Source of the DNA: Polyangia bacterium
GTDB taxonomy: Bacteria; Myxococcota_A; Polyangia; Nannocystales; Nannocystaceae
Assembly (NCBI GenBank): GCA_030429545.1
Contig: JAUIFF010000001.1
Coordinates: 1,461,599 to 1,525,598 of the forward strand
Direction: 5' to 3'
DNA length: 64,000 nucleotides
In this document: piece by piece, positions 42,309 through 50,875 of the stretch
Layout: each line of letters starts with the position of its first letter
Position numbering within the stretch: the stretch's first letter is position 1
The notes under the pieces: generated by a model
What the model saw: the letters and a program-made list of their open reading frames with translations, nothing else
Told to the model about the DNA's origin: nothing
Database searches by the model: none
Program-made: the position numbers and the translations under genes

Positions 42309-45269
42309 TCAGTGTGCCGCAAGCCACTTGTCGAGTTTTTCGACCAACCCGGGCTGATCCGTCGTGCCCGTGCGCAGGGACTTTGCGACCTCTTTGACGA
42401 GGGCGACAGCTGCGGTTCGACGACTCTTGTGGCCCCACATCAACTCGGCTTTGTGGAGCGTGTATTGCACCTGCGCAGCGATGTAGTCAGCATTCTCCGC
42501 GACGTGGGCGAGCGCCCTGTCGATCGCTACTTCGGCGGCCTGCCGCTCGCCCTTGGCGAGTAGCAATTGCGACTTTTGGAAGTCGAGCTCGCCCAACGAC
42601 GGGTGGCTGTCCCCCATCACTTCGAGCGCGATGGCTTCGGCCCGTTCGAGCCGCTCGATCCCCTGTTCGACACGTCCGAACGCGCGGTCGAGGTCGACGA
42701 GACTGGTGAGAATCAAAACTCCCTGCGAAGTCTGCATGAGGTCGCGCTTTTCGAGAATCGCAAGCGCACGCACGAGGTGCGGCTCGGCCTCGGTCAACCG
42801 CTTCTCCGCCTTGAGCGCGTCGGCGAGGTTGTTGAGTGGGTAAATCAGTTCGGCATGCTCCATGCCCCGGGCCTGTTCGTCGATCGCCAACGATCGTTGA
42901 ATCAGCGGGATCGCAGCCTCAGTATCGCCGAGGTCGAGCAGGGCTGCGGCCAGGCCGTTGAGCGACTGGGCAACCTCCGGGTGGTCGGGGCCATAGGCTG
43001 CCTCGCGGGCCACGAGCGAGCCGGCAAACGACTCACGGGCGGCTTGTAGGTCGTTGCGCATCAGCTCGACAACACCGATGTTGTAAATCAACATCGCCTG
43101 GTAAGGGTGTCCCTTGCCGAAGTTGGTAATGTGGTCGGCAAGTGCCGTGCGCAGGGTTTGCTCGGAGGCCCCGAGGTCACCGCGTGCCTTCTCGATGGTG
43201 GAGCGCACGTTGAGAGCACTGATGTAAAGACTTGGGTAGGTCTCGCGGTGCTCCGATGCGAGCGCGACCGCTGCCGTGATCGCAGCTTCGGCACGTTCGC
43301 GTTGACCCGTCTCCAAGTCGACAATCCCCCGCGCCAGGTCGAGTTCAATTTGATAGGAGGGTTCGCTGTCGACCCGACCGATCTTGGCCTCGGCAAGTAG
43401 CCCCCAACTCTTGCCTGCACTGGCGTCGGCGTTGACGACCCCTTCGAGGCGGAGAAACTTAAGCGCGATGGCCAACACCAGCCGGTCGTCGCCGATCGCT
43501 TCGGCTAAGAGCAAGGCCTCGCGCAGATGTTGGTCGGCCGCTTTGTAGTGCCCGCGCAGCTCATCGACCGAACCCAAGCGAAACAGTGCCGCAGCTTGCA
43601 ACGGACGTGCCCCGAGTTCCTCGGCTGCCGCGAGGGCTTCGCGTGCCCGAGCCTCGCCCGCCTCGACCCGCTCGTTGCGTTGGGCCACGCGGGCCTGCGC
43701 CAATAGGGCTTCGATCGCTTTCCACTCGGGGTCGCTAGCGTTCCCGGTGTAGCCACTCGCACGCCGGCGCAGTGCATCAGCTGCGAGTTCGTCGAGGTCG
43801 TTGCAGCGGTCGAGCCCGGGCAACCCGGCAACCGAGGCGACCGCGTTCTCGATCGTCTTGGCATCGGGGTGTTGCAGGTGTTCGGTCACAGCACGCAACT
43901 CGAGGTGCCGGCGTTCGAGGCATGCCGCTTGCTCGCTGAGGGCCGGTGGCAGGGCGCCGCGGTGTGCCTCTCGGGAAATGCAGGCCTCGACCAGCGCGTC
44001 GGACAACGAGCTGCTGTAAGCGTCGATCCGTGGCTGTACGTTGGACCAGGTCGCCGGTCCGTAGCTCACACCAACTGCATCGATCGCCTGCCCGATCGCC
44101 TGGTCAATCGCCGGGCTCCAGGTACCGGTGAGCTGTCCGGCTGCGGCACAGCGTTGGGCTGGGTCGTCGCCGTCGTCCCGGGCGACATAAAAAGTTGCGG
44201 CGATCACCGACAGGAGTAAGACGGCAACACCGATGGCCACTGCGAACTTGCGGCGAGCGTTGGCCGCGGCCGTCAAGCGGGCCAAGAACGCATCCATGCT
44301 CGGGTAGCGGTCATCTCGATCAAATGCGAGGGCGCGGAGCAATGCCCGTCCGACCGCCGTCGGAGCTTCGCCAATGGGAATCGATGGCGGCCCGGCGCTG
44401 ACCTGCTCGCGCAACCCGGCCACGCTTTTGGCCCGGTACGGTCGGGCGCCGTAGAGCGCCTCCCACAGCGACACCGCAAACGCATAGATATCGCAGCGCG
44501 CATCGGTCTGTGCCAAAAACAGCTGCTCCGGAGACATATAGGCGGGTGTTCCCAGCAGCGTCCCCGCCTCGGTCAACTCGGTGCTCAGCGACAGCGAACC
44601 AGACCGGAGCAACAGCGCCGAATCCTGCGAAGCCGAGAGCGCCACCACGGGTTCGTCGGCCGCGAGGCTCACACTTGCCCGGGCGAGACCAAAGTCGAGC
44701 ACGCGGGGGCGGCCGTCGTTGCCAACCAGGACATTGACCGGTTTAAAGTCCCGGTGGATCAGGCCAACCCGGTGCGCCGCGGCCAACCCCTTACCTGTCT
44801 CAACAAACATCTCAACAATCTCGCGCCAGGAGGGTTTGGTTTCGCGGCACCAATCCCGCAACGTGACCCCCTCAATAAACTCCATCACCAAAAACACCTG
44901 GTCGTGGTGACGCCCGGTCTCGTAGACCTGAACGACATTGGGATGGGACAACTTGGCCAGGGCCTGGGCTTCGCGTTGCAGCCGGGCGCGACCCAGCGAC
45001 CCCTCCTCGGGCCGGCTGAGCAGCAGTTTGATCGCCACCCGACGGTCGAGTTCTTCGTCGTAGGCGGCATACACCACACCCATGCTGCCCTGCCCTAGGC
45101 GCCGCAGCACCGTGTAGCGACCGATCTTCACCAACACCTCGGGCATCCGCGAAGGCGCTGGCTTTCGCGGCTGGCCGCTTTTACGGGGCTCCTCCCGGGT
45201 CTGGGCAACATCCCACGAACGCGGAGCCAGCGACGAATGGTCGCTTTCCACCTGTTTCGCGCCGCTCAC
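42309..45269 (-). CDS. Ser/Thr protein kinase with TPR region
   Basis: This 986-residue Hanks-type kinase has a catalytic domain at about 48-335: P-loop RLGQGSMGVVYAAYDEEL, Lys in VAIKLLLS, catalytic loop LIHRDFKPVNVLV, DFG in VLDFGLARA, and activation-loop end GTPAYMSPEQ. One transmembrane helix (about 342-362) is followed by a large tetratricopeptide-type region (about 500-970) for protein binding. This is the common myxobacterial Pkn architecture. GTG 45269 lies eight bases after a TATAGT. Targets unknown. It is upstream of the RCC1 lipoprotein gene on the same strand but separated by 188 bp. Confidence 0.93.
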   Translation of the reverse strand: MSGAKQVESDHSSLAPRSWDVAQTREEPRKSGQPRKPAPSRMPEVLVKIGRYTVLRRLGQGSMGVVYAAYDEELDRRVAIKLLLSRPEEGSLGRARLQREAQALAKLSHPNVVQVYETGRHHDQVFLVMEFIEGVTLRDWCRETKPSWREIVEMFVETGKGLAAAHRVGLIHRDFKPVNVLVGNDGRPRVLDFGLARASVSLAADEPVVALSASQDSALLLRSGSLSLSTELTEAGTLLGTPAYMSPEQLFLAQTDARCDIYAFAVSLWEALYGARPYRAKSVAGLREQVSAGPPSIPIGEAPTAVGRALLRALAFDRDDRYPSMDAFLARLTAAANARRKFAVAIGVAVLLLSVIAATFYVARDDGDDPAQRCAAAGQLTGTWSPAIDQAIGQAIDAVGVSYGPATWSNVQPRIDAYSSSLSDALVEACISREAHRGALPPALSEQAACLERRHLELRAVTEHLQHPDAKTIENAVASVAGLPGLDRCNDLDELAADALRRRASGYTGNASDPEWKAIEALLAQARVAQRNERVEAGEARAREALAAAEELGARPLQAAALFRLGSVDELRGHYKAADQHLREALLLAEAIGDDRLVLAIALKFLRLEGVVNADASAGKSWGLLAEAKIGRVDSEPSYQIELDLARGIVDLETGQRERAEAAITAAVALASEHRETYPSLYISALNVRSTIEKARGDLGASEQTLRTALADHITNFGKGHPYQAMLIYNIGVVELMRNDLQAARESFAGSLVAREAAYGPDHPEVAQSLNGLAAALLDLGDTEAAIPLIQRSLAIDEQARGMEHAELIYPLNNLADALKAEKRLTEAEPHLVRALAILEKRDLMQTSQGVLILTSLVDLDRAFGRVEQGIERLERAEAIALEVMGDSHPSLGELDFQKSQLLLAKGERQAAEVAIDRALAHVAENADYIAAQVQYTLHKAELMWGHKSRRTAAVALVKEVAKSLRTGTTDQPGLVEKLDKWLAAH

Positions 45270-45277
45270 CGGCGGCG

Positions 45278-45283
45278 ACTATA
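45278..45283 (-). promoter_or_regulatory. -10 TATAGT eight bases before GTG
   Basis: TATAGT on the minus strand ends eight bases before the kinase GTG at 45269. No -35 is apparent. Confidence 0.4.
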
Positions 45284-45779
45284 CCCCACGCGCCAACCAA
45301 AAGCCGGCGTAGCGGGCCCCATCATCGTGAGCAAAAAGACATGTTTCAAAAGACACAAATATCGTTTGACCGGGTCTGCGTCTTGGGGCCCGTAGCGCAA
45401 GTAATTCGCGCCAAATGACCCTTTCGACCAGCGGGCTCAAGCGCCCGCGCGTCGCCAGCAATCGCGGCCGCCAGACCGCTTGTTCAACACTCGCACACAG
45501 CAAAATCAACAGTTCTCGAGAAATATTTTATATGCAATGAATTGCCCGATGATGCGGTGTTCGCCCATTCGCCAGCCTGGCATGGGTCGCTATTGTGGTC
45601 TGTGCAATCGCAATTCAGCACAGTTGCTCGCCACGACATACCTTTGCACTCAGACATTGACGCAAACCGCGGATGCGCAACGTGCATGGGTCGACAAAAA
45701 ACAACTTACCGCCCGAGGCCCGGCCAGCTTCGCAGTTTTGCAGGGAACTCGTCAGATTCGCGCCCTCAACACGCGCATC
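45284..45779. other. Gene-poor intergenic region
   Basis: About 500 bp with no supportable gene. An AT-rich stretch at 45518-45540 (AATATTTTATATGC) stands out from the GC-rich surroundings and might hold a promoter or protein site. Nothing else recognised. Confidence 0.5.
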
Positions 45780-45788
45780 TGCTACCCT
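45780..45788 (+). promoter_or_regulatory. Extended -10 (TGC-TACCCT) seven bases before ATG
   Basis: TGC followed by TACCCT (45783-45788) ends seven bases before ATG 45796, a leaderless extended -10 layout. Confidence 0.4.
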
Positions 45789-45795
45789 CCAGGCG

Positions 45796-46431
45796 ATGGC
45801 CACTCCCTCCCAGCTCAAGCGCGATTTTGATGTTGGTCAACGGCTTTGCGACGCCCCACTTGTCCACACCGTGGATGGGGTTTTGAGCGCGGACCTGTGC
45901 CGCCACATCGTCGCCATTGCCAAGCCAAAAATGAGTCGTGCGCAAGTATCAGGGCAAGCTGGCCTACGTGTGAGCCACGGCCGCTCGAACTCGCGAACCT
46001 GGGTGCGACATGACACCGACGAGCTGGTGTATGACGCAGTCTCAAAAGTCGCCGCGATTGTCGGGCTGCCACTGGTCTACGCCGAGTCCCTGCAGGTTAT
46101 CCACTACGGCACAGGGCAAGAGTATCGCCCCCATTTCGATGCCTACGACCTCGCCACCGAGAAGGGTCAACGCTACTGCCAACGCGCCGGGCAACGCCTG
46201 ATCACGGCACTGGTGTACCTCACGGATGTTGAGGCCGGTGGTGCGACCGGTTTCCCCAACCTGGGCTTTGAAGTTGCCCCACGCTGCGGCAAACTACTCA
46301 TCTTTCACAACTGCTTTCCGGGAACGACGATCCGCGACCCCAAAACCTACCATCAGGGCAAGCCTCCAACTCGGGGCGGCAAATGGGCGTTCAACCTGTG
46401 GTTTCACGAACGTCGGTACCAATCACCATGA
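45796..46431 (+). CDS. 2-oxoglutarate/Fe(II) prolyl 4-hydroxylase-like enzyme
   Basis: This 211-residue enzyme has the prolyl 4-hydroxylase double-stranded beta-helix. Iron ligands are His and Asp in YRPHFDAYD and the distal His in TYHQGKPPTRGGKW; the Lys of GGKWAFNLWFH binds 2-oxoglutarate. The strands LQVIHYGTGQEY, RLITALVYLTDVEAGGATGF and GKLLIFHNCFPG are family-typical. It could hydroxylate prolines in a cytosolic or surface protein. The frame is open 41 codons upstream but ATG 45796 follows the -10 element. The next gene starts within its stop (ATGA), so the two are coupled. Confidence 0.9.
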   Translation: MATPSQLKRDFDVGQRLCDAPLVHTVDGVLSADLCRHIVAIAKPKMSRAQVSGQAGLRVSHGRSNSRTWVRHDTDELVYDAVSKVAAIVGLPLVYAESLQVIHYGTGQEYRPHFDAYDLATEKGQRYCQRAGQRLITALVYLTDVEAGGATGFPNLGFEVAPRCGKLLIFHNCFPGTTIRDPKTYHQGKPPTRGGKWAFNLWFHERRYQSP

Positions 46432-47291
46432 CCCGCTCGCTGCTCTCCCTCACCGCCCATCTCATTCGCCTGCGTCCCCGCGCAGCACTTTTCGGGCTTG
46501 CTGGCATGTTCGCAACAGCTCTCCTGGCGATGTCGAGCTGCCCCAACGCACGGGTCGAAGTTGCGACGTTCAACATCCGCGACTTTCCCGAGTCCGAGGC
46601 CCAAGTCGGCGGAGCTTTCGCAGCCATCACTGAACTCGAGGTGCCGCTCGTCGCAGTCGAGGAAATTACCGATCCCCAACTGTTCAATCAGGCTGCTCGG
46701 CGATATCTCGGGCCGACGTGGCGGGCGGAGTTTGGCCCCTCACACACCGCTGGACGCGACCGTCGGCGCGTGGGCCTGCTCTACGACAGTGCCCACTATA
46801 CGGCGACAAAAGCCCGCCTCCACCCGTTACCTGGTCGTCCTGCCCTCGAAGTCCAGCTCAAACCAGCCGGCCGAGGCTCGCCGCTGCGTGTGTTTGTCGT
46901 CCACCTCAAGTCCGGGGGTGACTTCATCGAACGACGTGCGAAGCAGCTGCGCGCACTCACAGCTGTTGTCCAACAAGCTGTCACCGGCGACGACAGGATC
47001 ATCGTCCTCGGCGACTTCAACTCGACCAGTCAAACCGACAGGAAAAACCTCGCATCCTTTGCCACGTCAACCGGGCTCATCTGGGCATCTGAGGACCTCG
47101 CGTGTACAGCCTATTGGAAACCCGGTGGTAGGTGCACAAGCAGTGCCCTCGACCACGTGTTTACCAGCCGCTCCCCAGCCACGGCCACGGCCCGGGGCCC
47201 GTGTGAAACCGAGGGGTGCAACCCCGGTGAGTCGTGCCCGGTGTTCTTCGACGTTGTGTCTGATCATTGCCCAATCACGGCCAGCTTCTGA
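46428..47291 (+). CDS. Endonuclease/exonuclease/phosphatase-fold protein
   Basis: This 287-residue protein has a signal-like N-terminus (about 18-37; Cys at the end, AMSSC, possibly lipidated) and a DNase I-like domain (about 40-285): VEVATFNIRDFPE, AVEEITDPQ with the metal-binding Glu, FVVHLKSGGD, IVLGDFNSTSQT with catalytic Asp/Asn, and C-terminal SDHCPITA with the catalytic Asp-His pair. It would cleave DNA or phosphoesters outside the cytosol. It is coupled to the hydroxylase gene by a 4-bp overlap. Confidence 0.85.
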   Translation: MTRSLLSLTAHLIRLRPRAALFGLAGMFATALLAMSSCPNARVEVATFNIRDFPESEAQVGGAFAAITELEVPLVAVEEITDPQLFNQAARRYLGPTWRAEFGPSHTAGRDRRRVGLLYDSAHYTATKARLHPLPGRPALEVQLKPAGRGSPLRVFVVHLKSGGDFIERRAKQLRALTAVVQQAVTGDDRIIVLGDFNSTSQTDRKNLASFATSTGLIWASEDLACTAYWKPGGRCTSSALDHVFTSRSPATATARGPCETEGCNPGESCPVFFDVVSDHCPITASF

Positions 47292-47426
47292 GGCGAACAA
47301 CACCTGTCCCTCCGAACTGTCAACATATGGCGACGGTCAATCGCGTAGGCGGTGAGCGGGTTGTTACAGGCAATCCCGCGCGAAGCTTGCACCAACCCGG
47401 ATCAGCTGAAATCCTGTACATACTCA

Positions 47427-48572
47427 ATGACTGCCGCCGCAACACCGACTGATGTCTACCTGATTCCAGGATTTTTCGGTTTTACAAACTTTGGTGAGTT
47501 CAAATACTTCTCCCACGCCAAGCGTGTCCTCAGCGAGATGTTGGTCGCTCGCGGCCTAACGGCCAAGGTCCATGCCGTGCGTAGCCTGCCGACCGCGTCC
47601 CTCCCCCGGCGAGCTGCAACCCTCCTCGAAACGATCGTCTCGACCGCCACGCCAAACTCGGTCATCCATCTCATTGGTCACTCCACAGGGGGTATCGACG
47701 CTCGGCTTTTGCTGGTGCCTGGCGTTACCTTGCCAACGACGCTCGCGGTCGAACCAGTTGCCGCGCGGGTTCAATCGACGGTAGCGATCTCGTCACCCCA
47801 TCGCGGCTCGCCGCTAGCAGATGTACTTACAAGTGTGATGGGGCAGCAGTTGCTACAAATTCTGTCGATGGCGACCATCCGTAGCATTCGGCTCGGCAAA
47901 CTGCCCCTGCCAATTCTCACCCGGATGACCAAAATACTAGCCCCGGTCGGCGGTATGCTCGGGGCCCGGGGAGGGTTGGTCGAGCAACTCTATGTCGACC
48001 TACTACGCGACTTTGATGTCGAACAGTCGCGCCAACTAGAGGCTTTCTTTCGGCTCGTACGCGCCGATCGGTCGTTGCTCCCCCAACTCGCGCCGCCGGC
48101 GATGGAGCTCTTCAACACCCGCTGTACGGCACGGGCTGGGGTGCGGTACGGCTGTGTCCTGAGCCAGGCCCATCCACCGACCCTAGGCGGGCACGTGCGC
48201 ACAGGACTCAACCCGCTCGACCAAGCTAGCTATGGTTTGTTTCAAGCGTTATATCGACTGACAGCGCTGCAACCGACCACGGTACCTCCCCTCACACAGA
48301 CGCAGCGCAGCACCCTGCGCGAAGCCTATGGCACGGTTCCAACACCGGGCGCAAACGATGCGATTGTACCAACACTGTCTCAGGTCTGGGAAACCATACT
48401 CGTGGCTGTTTGGGGGGACCACCTCGACCTACTTGGCTACTTTGAGGACCCCCGAGCAACCCCGCCACACCGCGACTGGCTGCGCTCCAAAAGCGGCTTC
48501 AACCGCGGCGTTTTTTTAGATGTATGGGCAAAGATCGCCGGCTTTATCTGCGCTGAAGCGCAGCCGACATAG
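47427..48572 (+). CDS. Triacylglycerol lipase/esterase-like alpha/beta hydrolase
   Basis: This 381-residue protein has an N-terminal oxyanion region VYLIPGFFGFTNFGEFKYF and the nucleophile elbow VIHLIGHSTGGIDARLLL. Catalytic Asp and His are likely near GANDAIVP and GDHLDLLGYF. No signal peptide. It resembles lipase family proteins acting on lipid esters. The ATG at 47427 starts directly in front of the first beta strand; an upstream extension is not family-like. Confidence 0.8.
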   Translation: MTAAATPTDVYLIPGFFGFTNFGEFKYFSHAKRVLSEMLVARGLTAKVHAVRSLPTASLPRRAATLLETIVSTATPNSVIHLIGHSTGGIDARLLLVPGVTLPTTLAVEPVAARVQSTVAISSPHRGSPLADVLTSVMGQQLLQILSMATIRSIRLGKLPLPILTRMTKILAPVGGMLGARGGLVEQLYVDLLRDFDVEQSRQLEAFFRLVRADRSLLPQLAPPAMELFNTRCTARAGVRYGCVLSQAHPPTLGGHVRTGLNPLDQASYGLFQALYRLTALQPTTVPPLTQTQRSTLREAYGTVPTPGANDAIVPTLSQVWETILVAVWGDHLDLLGYFEDPRATPPHRDWLRSKSGFNRGVFLDVWAKIAGFICAEAQPT

Positions 48573-48933
48573 GTTGCCAGGTTACCAAAAACGCACCAAA
48601 CCGCTCGCCGGTGAACGAGCGGCAGTCGCACGAAATCTGCAAAGTTTTCGTGGATAGATTTCCCGTCGTTGGTAATGTCGATAGTTCGGCCAAGTATGCA
48701 CCAACACGCGAGGTAGAGCGATAAAAACCCACGCAGCCCCGAGGCATCGCCAACCCGCGCAGATGTTCAAAATCAACAGGCGAAAATGGAACATGGCTGC
48801 TCGCTAGCGGCCAAAAACCGCCTCACAGGTCAGTCAGCCCTGTAAATTCGCATAACCAAGGGAGACTTCGTGGCGATCATCGCCTATCCTGGCAGTCGGT
48901 GGAAGTTGCCCTCCATCGATGTGGGAGTGTCCG
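48573..48933. other. Intergenic region with hairpin
   Basis: About 360 bp without a supportable gene. The perfect stem CCGCTCG/CGAGCGG at 48601-48622 (8-base loop) 29 bp after the lipase stop may terminate that transcript. GGGAG at 48922-48926 is the ribosome binding site of the next gene. Confidence 0.5.
48601..48622 (+). terminator. 7-bp stem hairpin after the lipase gene
   Basis: CCGCTCG and CGAGCGG pair perfectly around CCGGTGAA. There is no U-run, so factor-dependent or weak termination is likely. Confidence 0.4.
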
Positions 48934-50754
48934 ATGAAAACACGCGCTGCAAAAATCCGACGGGGTCCAACCAAAGTCGACAAAGACCGCTTGGTCGAGC
49001 GTCATCACAATCCAGATGGCGCCCAGGTCAACCGGCCAGTCAAGCGGTTGTCCCTGCCCTTGCAGCAAACGGTCGGAAATCAAGGTGTTGTGCAAATGAT
49101 TAAATTTGGACGCAACCGCGGCACGAAAGTACGCGACGTTCACTCCACGGCGACGGCCGGTGTGCGCGGGCGAGGTACACGATTTCCGTTCTTCAAGAAA
49201 ATCCAGGCGGCATTTGGCAAACACGACATCTCGGGCATTCAGGCCTACAGTGGTGCAGGTGCCTCAAGAGCCAGCCGCGCAATCCAGGCAGAGGCCTACA
49301 CCATTGGTGATAAGGTTGCGTTTGGTAAGACACCCACGTTACACACTGCCGCCCACGAAGCAGCCCACGTGATTCAGCAACGCGCGGGTGTCAGCCTTAA
49401 GGGCGGTGTTGGCCGGGTTGGCGACCCCTACGAGCGACACGCCGATCGGGTCGCCGACGCCGTCGTCGCTGGAAAATCCGCTGAAGGTCTGCTTTCGAGT
49501 GCGCCGCGCGGTAGTGGCAACGCGTCATCAATGCAACCCAAGGTCCAGCGAAAAATGGGGATGGAATTCCAAACAGTCTCCAAAAAAGGCCCGACAATCC
49601 TCGCTATTTACTCGAAGGGCAAGTGGAAGCCCACAGAAAAAGGCCATGGGACACTGATTTCCAAACAAAACAAGTGGAAACTCGAGAAGGACGAAAGAGA
49701 CCTCGAGTACATCACAGATGCAATCGATGAGCGCACCGCCTCCGAAACGGCGCTGTCGAGCATTATACAGGACATGTATACGCAAACACAGTCGTGGATT
49801 GCCAACAAGAGCTTTGTTGTCTCCGACGAGCTCGCCCTCGAACTCGGCATCACAAAGTCCGACTTTACCTCATTTGTAGCGCTCAACCGTCACGACTCAG
49901 GGCTCGACCTCGAAATCAGTAAGGACGAGTCGGTCCCCAGCTATCTCATTGGTTTCCCCGAGGGGGCTGACGTCTATGGTTCACCGCAAGTCACCATGGG
50001 TGTGCGGTTGACCAAGCTCGCACAGTTTTTCGACGACATGGTGCCCGACAAGCTCGGGCTTGGCTCGAAGGAAGAACAGGACCCACTTGGCGGGGAATTT
50101 GGGGTCAAACCCTCCGACCGGCGCACCAAGCAATTTTTGAAGATGCAAACCGTCCTCACCAAGGTCCGCGGCGACCTCAACAAATACAATTCCGAGTCCG
50201 ACCCCCCGCTCACCAACAAACTCAAGGGTGTGCTCGTGTATGCAATCGCCCAGCTCGGGAGTGCCATGGGCCACGACGGCGGCAAGCTGTTTAAGGACAC
50301 CACCGCCATCATGCACCGGACGTCCTTCATTGGCATGGCAAAAACCCTCAAGAAAAAGGAAATGACGTCCTACAAATGGTTTTTGACGGACGAGGCATCA
50401 CCGATTGTCGCCGGGCTCAAAAGTCTCTACTACAAAGGCCTCAACTACGAGGTCAATAAGAAGCACTTTGGCAAACTGACGATTGGTAAATATCTCACAC
50501 AACTGTCCGAAGGCAAGGACCCGTGGGTTGTCAAGGAGCCGACGACCAAGCAGGTCGCCGGGCTCCACAGCATCTCCGAAATGGACCGTAGAAAATACGG
50601 GATTACCCGGGAGACCGATATCGGCCATGATTCGGGCGCAACCAAACGCTCGGGTGCAATCCTCGAGATCCGTAGCCTCCCCCGTACAACCCTCACCAAA
50701 CTCCCGGATCTAGCCGCGAGCCTGCAAGCGTACCTGAAAAAGTTGCACGAGTAG
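48934..50754 (+). CDS. eCIS-core (DUF4157) metallopeptidase-like protein
   Basis: This 606-residue protein has a basic, disordered N-terminus (about 1-75) and then the DUF4157 / eCIS-core domain (about 85-175). The domain shows [30 protein letters not shown] and the HExxH motif in [16 protein letters not shown], followed by [13 protein letters not shown]. These domains occur in effectors associated with extracellular contractile injection systems and in secreted toxins. The ~400-residue C-terminal region (from about 205) has no recognised fold and probably carries the activity. No eCIS structural genes are visible here, so delivery is unknown. ATG 48934 has GGGAG upstream. Confidence 0.85.
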   Translation: MKTRAAKIRRGPTKVDKDRLVERHHNPDGAQVNRPVKRLSLPLQQTVGNQGVVQMIKFGRNRGTKVRDVHSTATAGVRGRGTRFPFFKKIQAAFGKHDISGIQAYSGAGASRASRAIQAEAYTIGDKVAFGKTPTLHTAAHEAAHVIQQRAGVSLKGGVGRVGDPYERHADRVADAVVAGKSAEGLLSSAPRGSGNASSMQPKVQRKMGMEFQTVSKKGPTILAIYSKGKWKPTEKGHGTLISKQNKWKLEKDERDLEYITDAIDERTASETALSSIIQDMYTQTQSWIANKSFVVSDELALELGITKSDFTSFVALNRHDSGLDLEISKDESVPSYLIGFPEGADVYGSPQVTMGVRLTKLAQFFDDMVPDKLGLGSKEEQDPLGGEFGVKPSDRRTKQFLKMQTVLTKVRGDLNKYNSESDPPLTNKLKGVLVYAIAQLGSAMGHDGGKLFKDTTAIMHRTSFIGMAKTLKKKEMTSYKWFLTDEASPIVAGLKSLYYKGLNYEVNKKHFGKLTIGKYLTQLSEGKDPWVVKEPTTKQVAGLHSISEMDRRKYGITRETDIGHDSGATKRSGAILEIRSLPRTTLTKLPDLAASLQAYLKKLHE

Positions 50755-50875
50755 TTGGCGAACGCGCATCACCGACGCTAGCGCCAGATCCAGTCTGCGC
50801 AACTGCGAGCATAACACTGTGAGCATAATTGGCTCGCCCGTAGTGGTATGGTGTCAGCTGCGTGGAAGGACAGAT

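Noticed and set aside
47355..47390. GTTACAGGC stretch near 47364 as a third copy of the 20.2-kb repeat
   Set aside because: Only about eight bases match and the second half of the motif is absent.
49322..49404. Idea that the HEAAH motif makes the DUF4157 protein a plain secreted protease
   Set aside because: There is no signal peptide, and the surrounding motif is that of the eCIS-core domain, whose HExxH is a domain hallmark rather than proof of protease activity.
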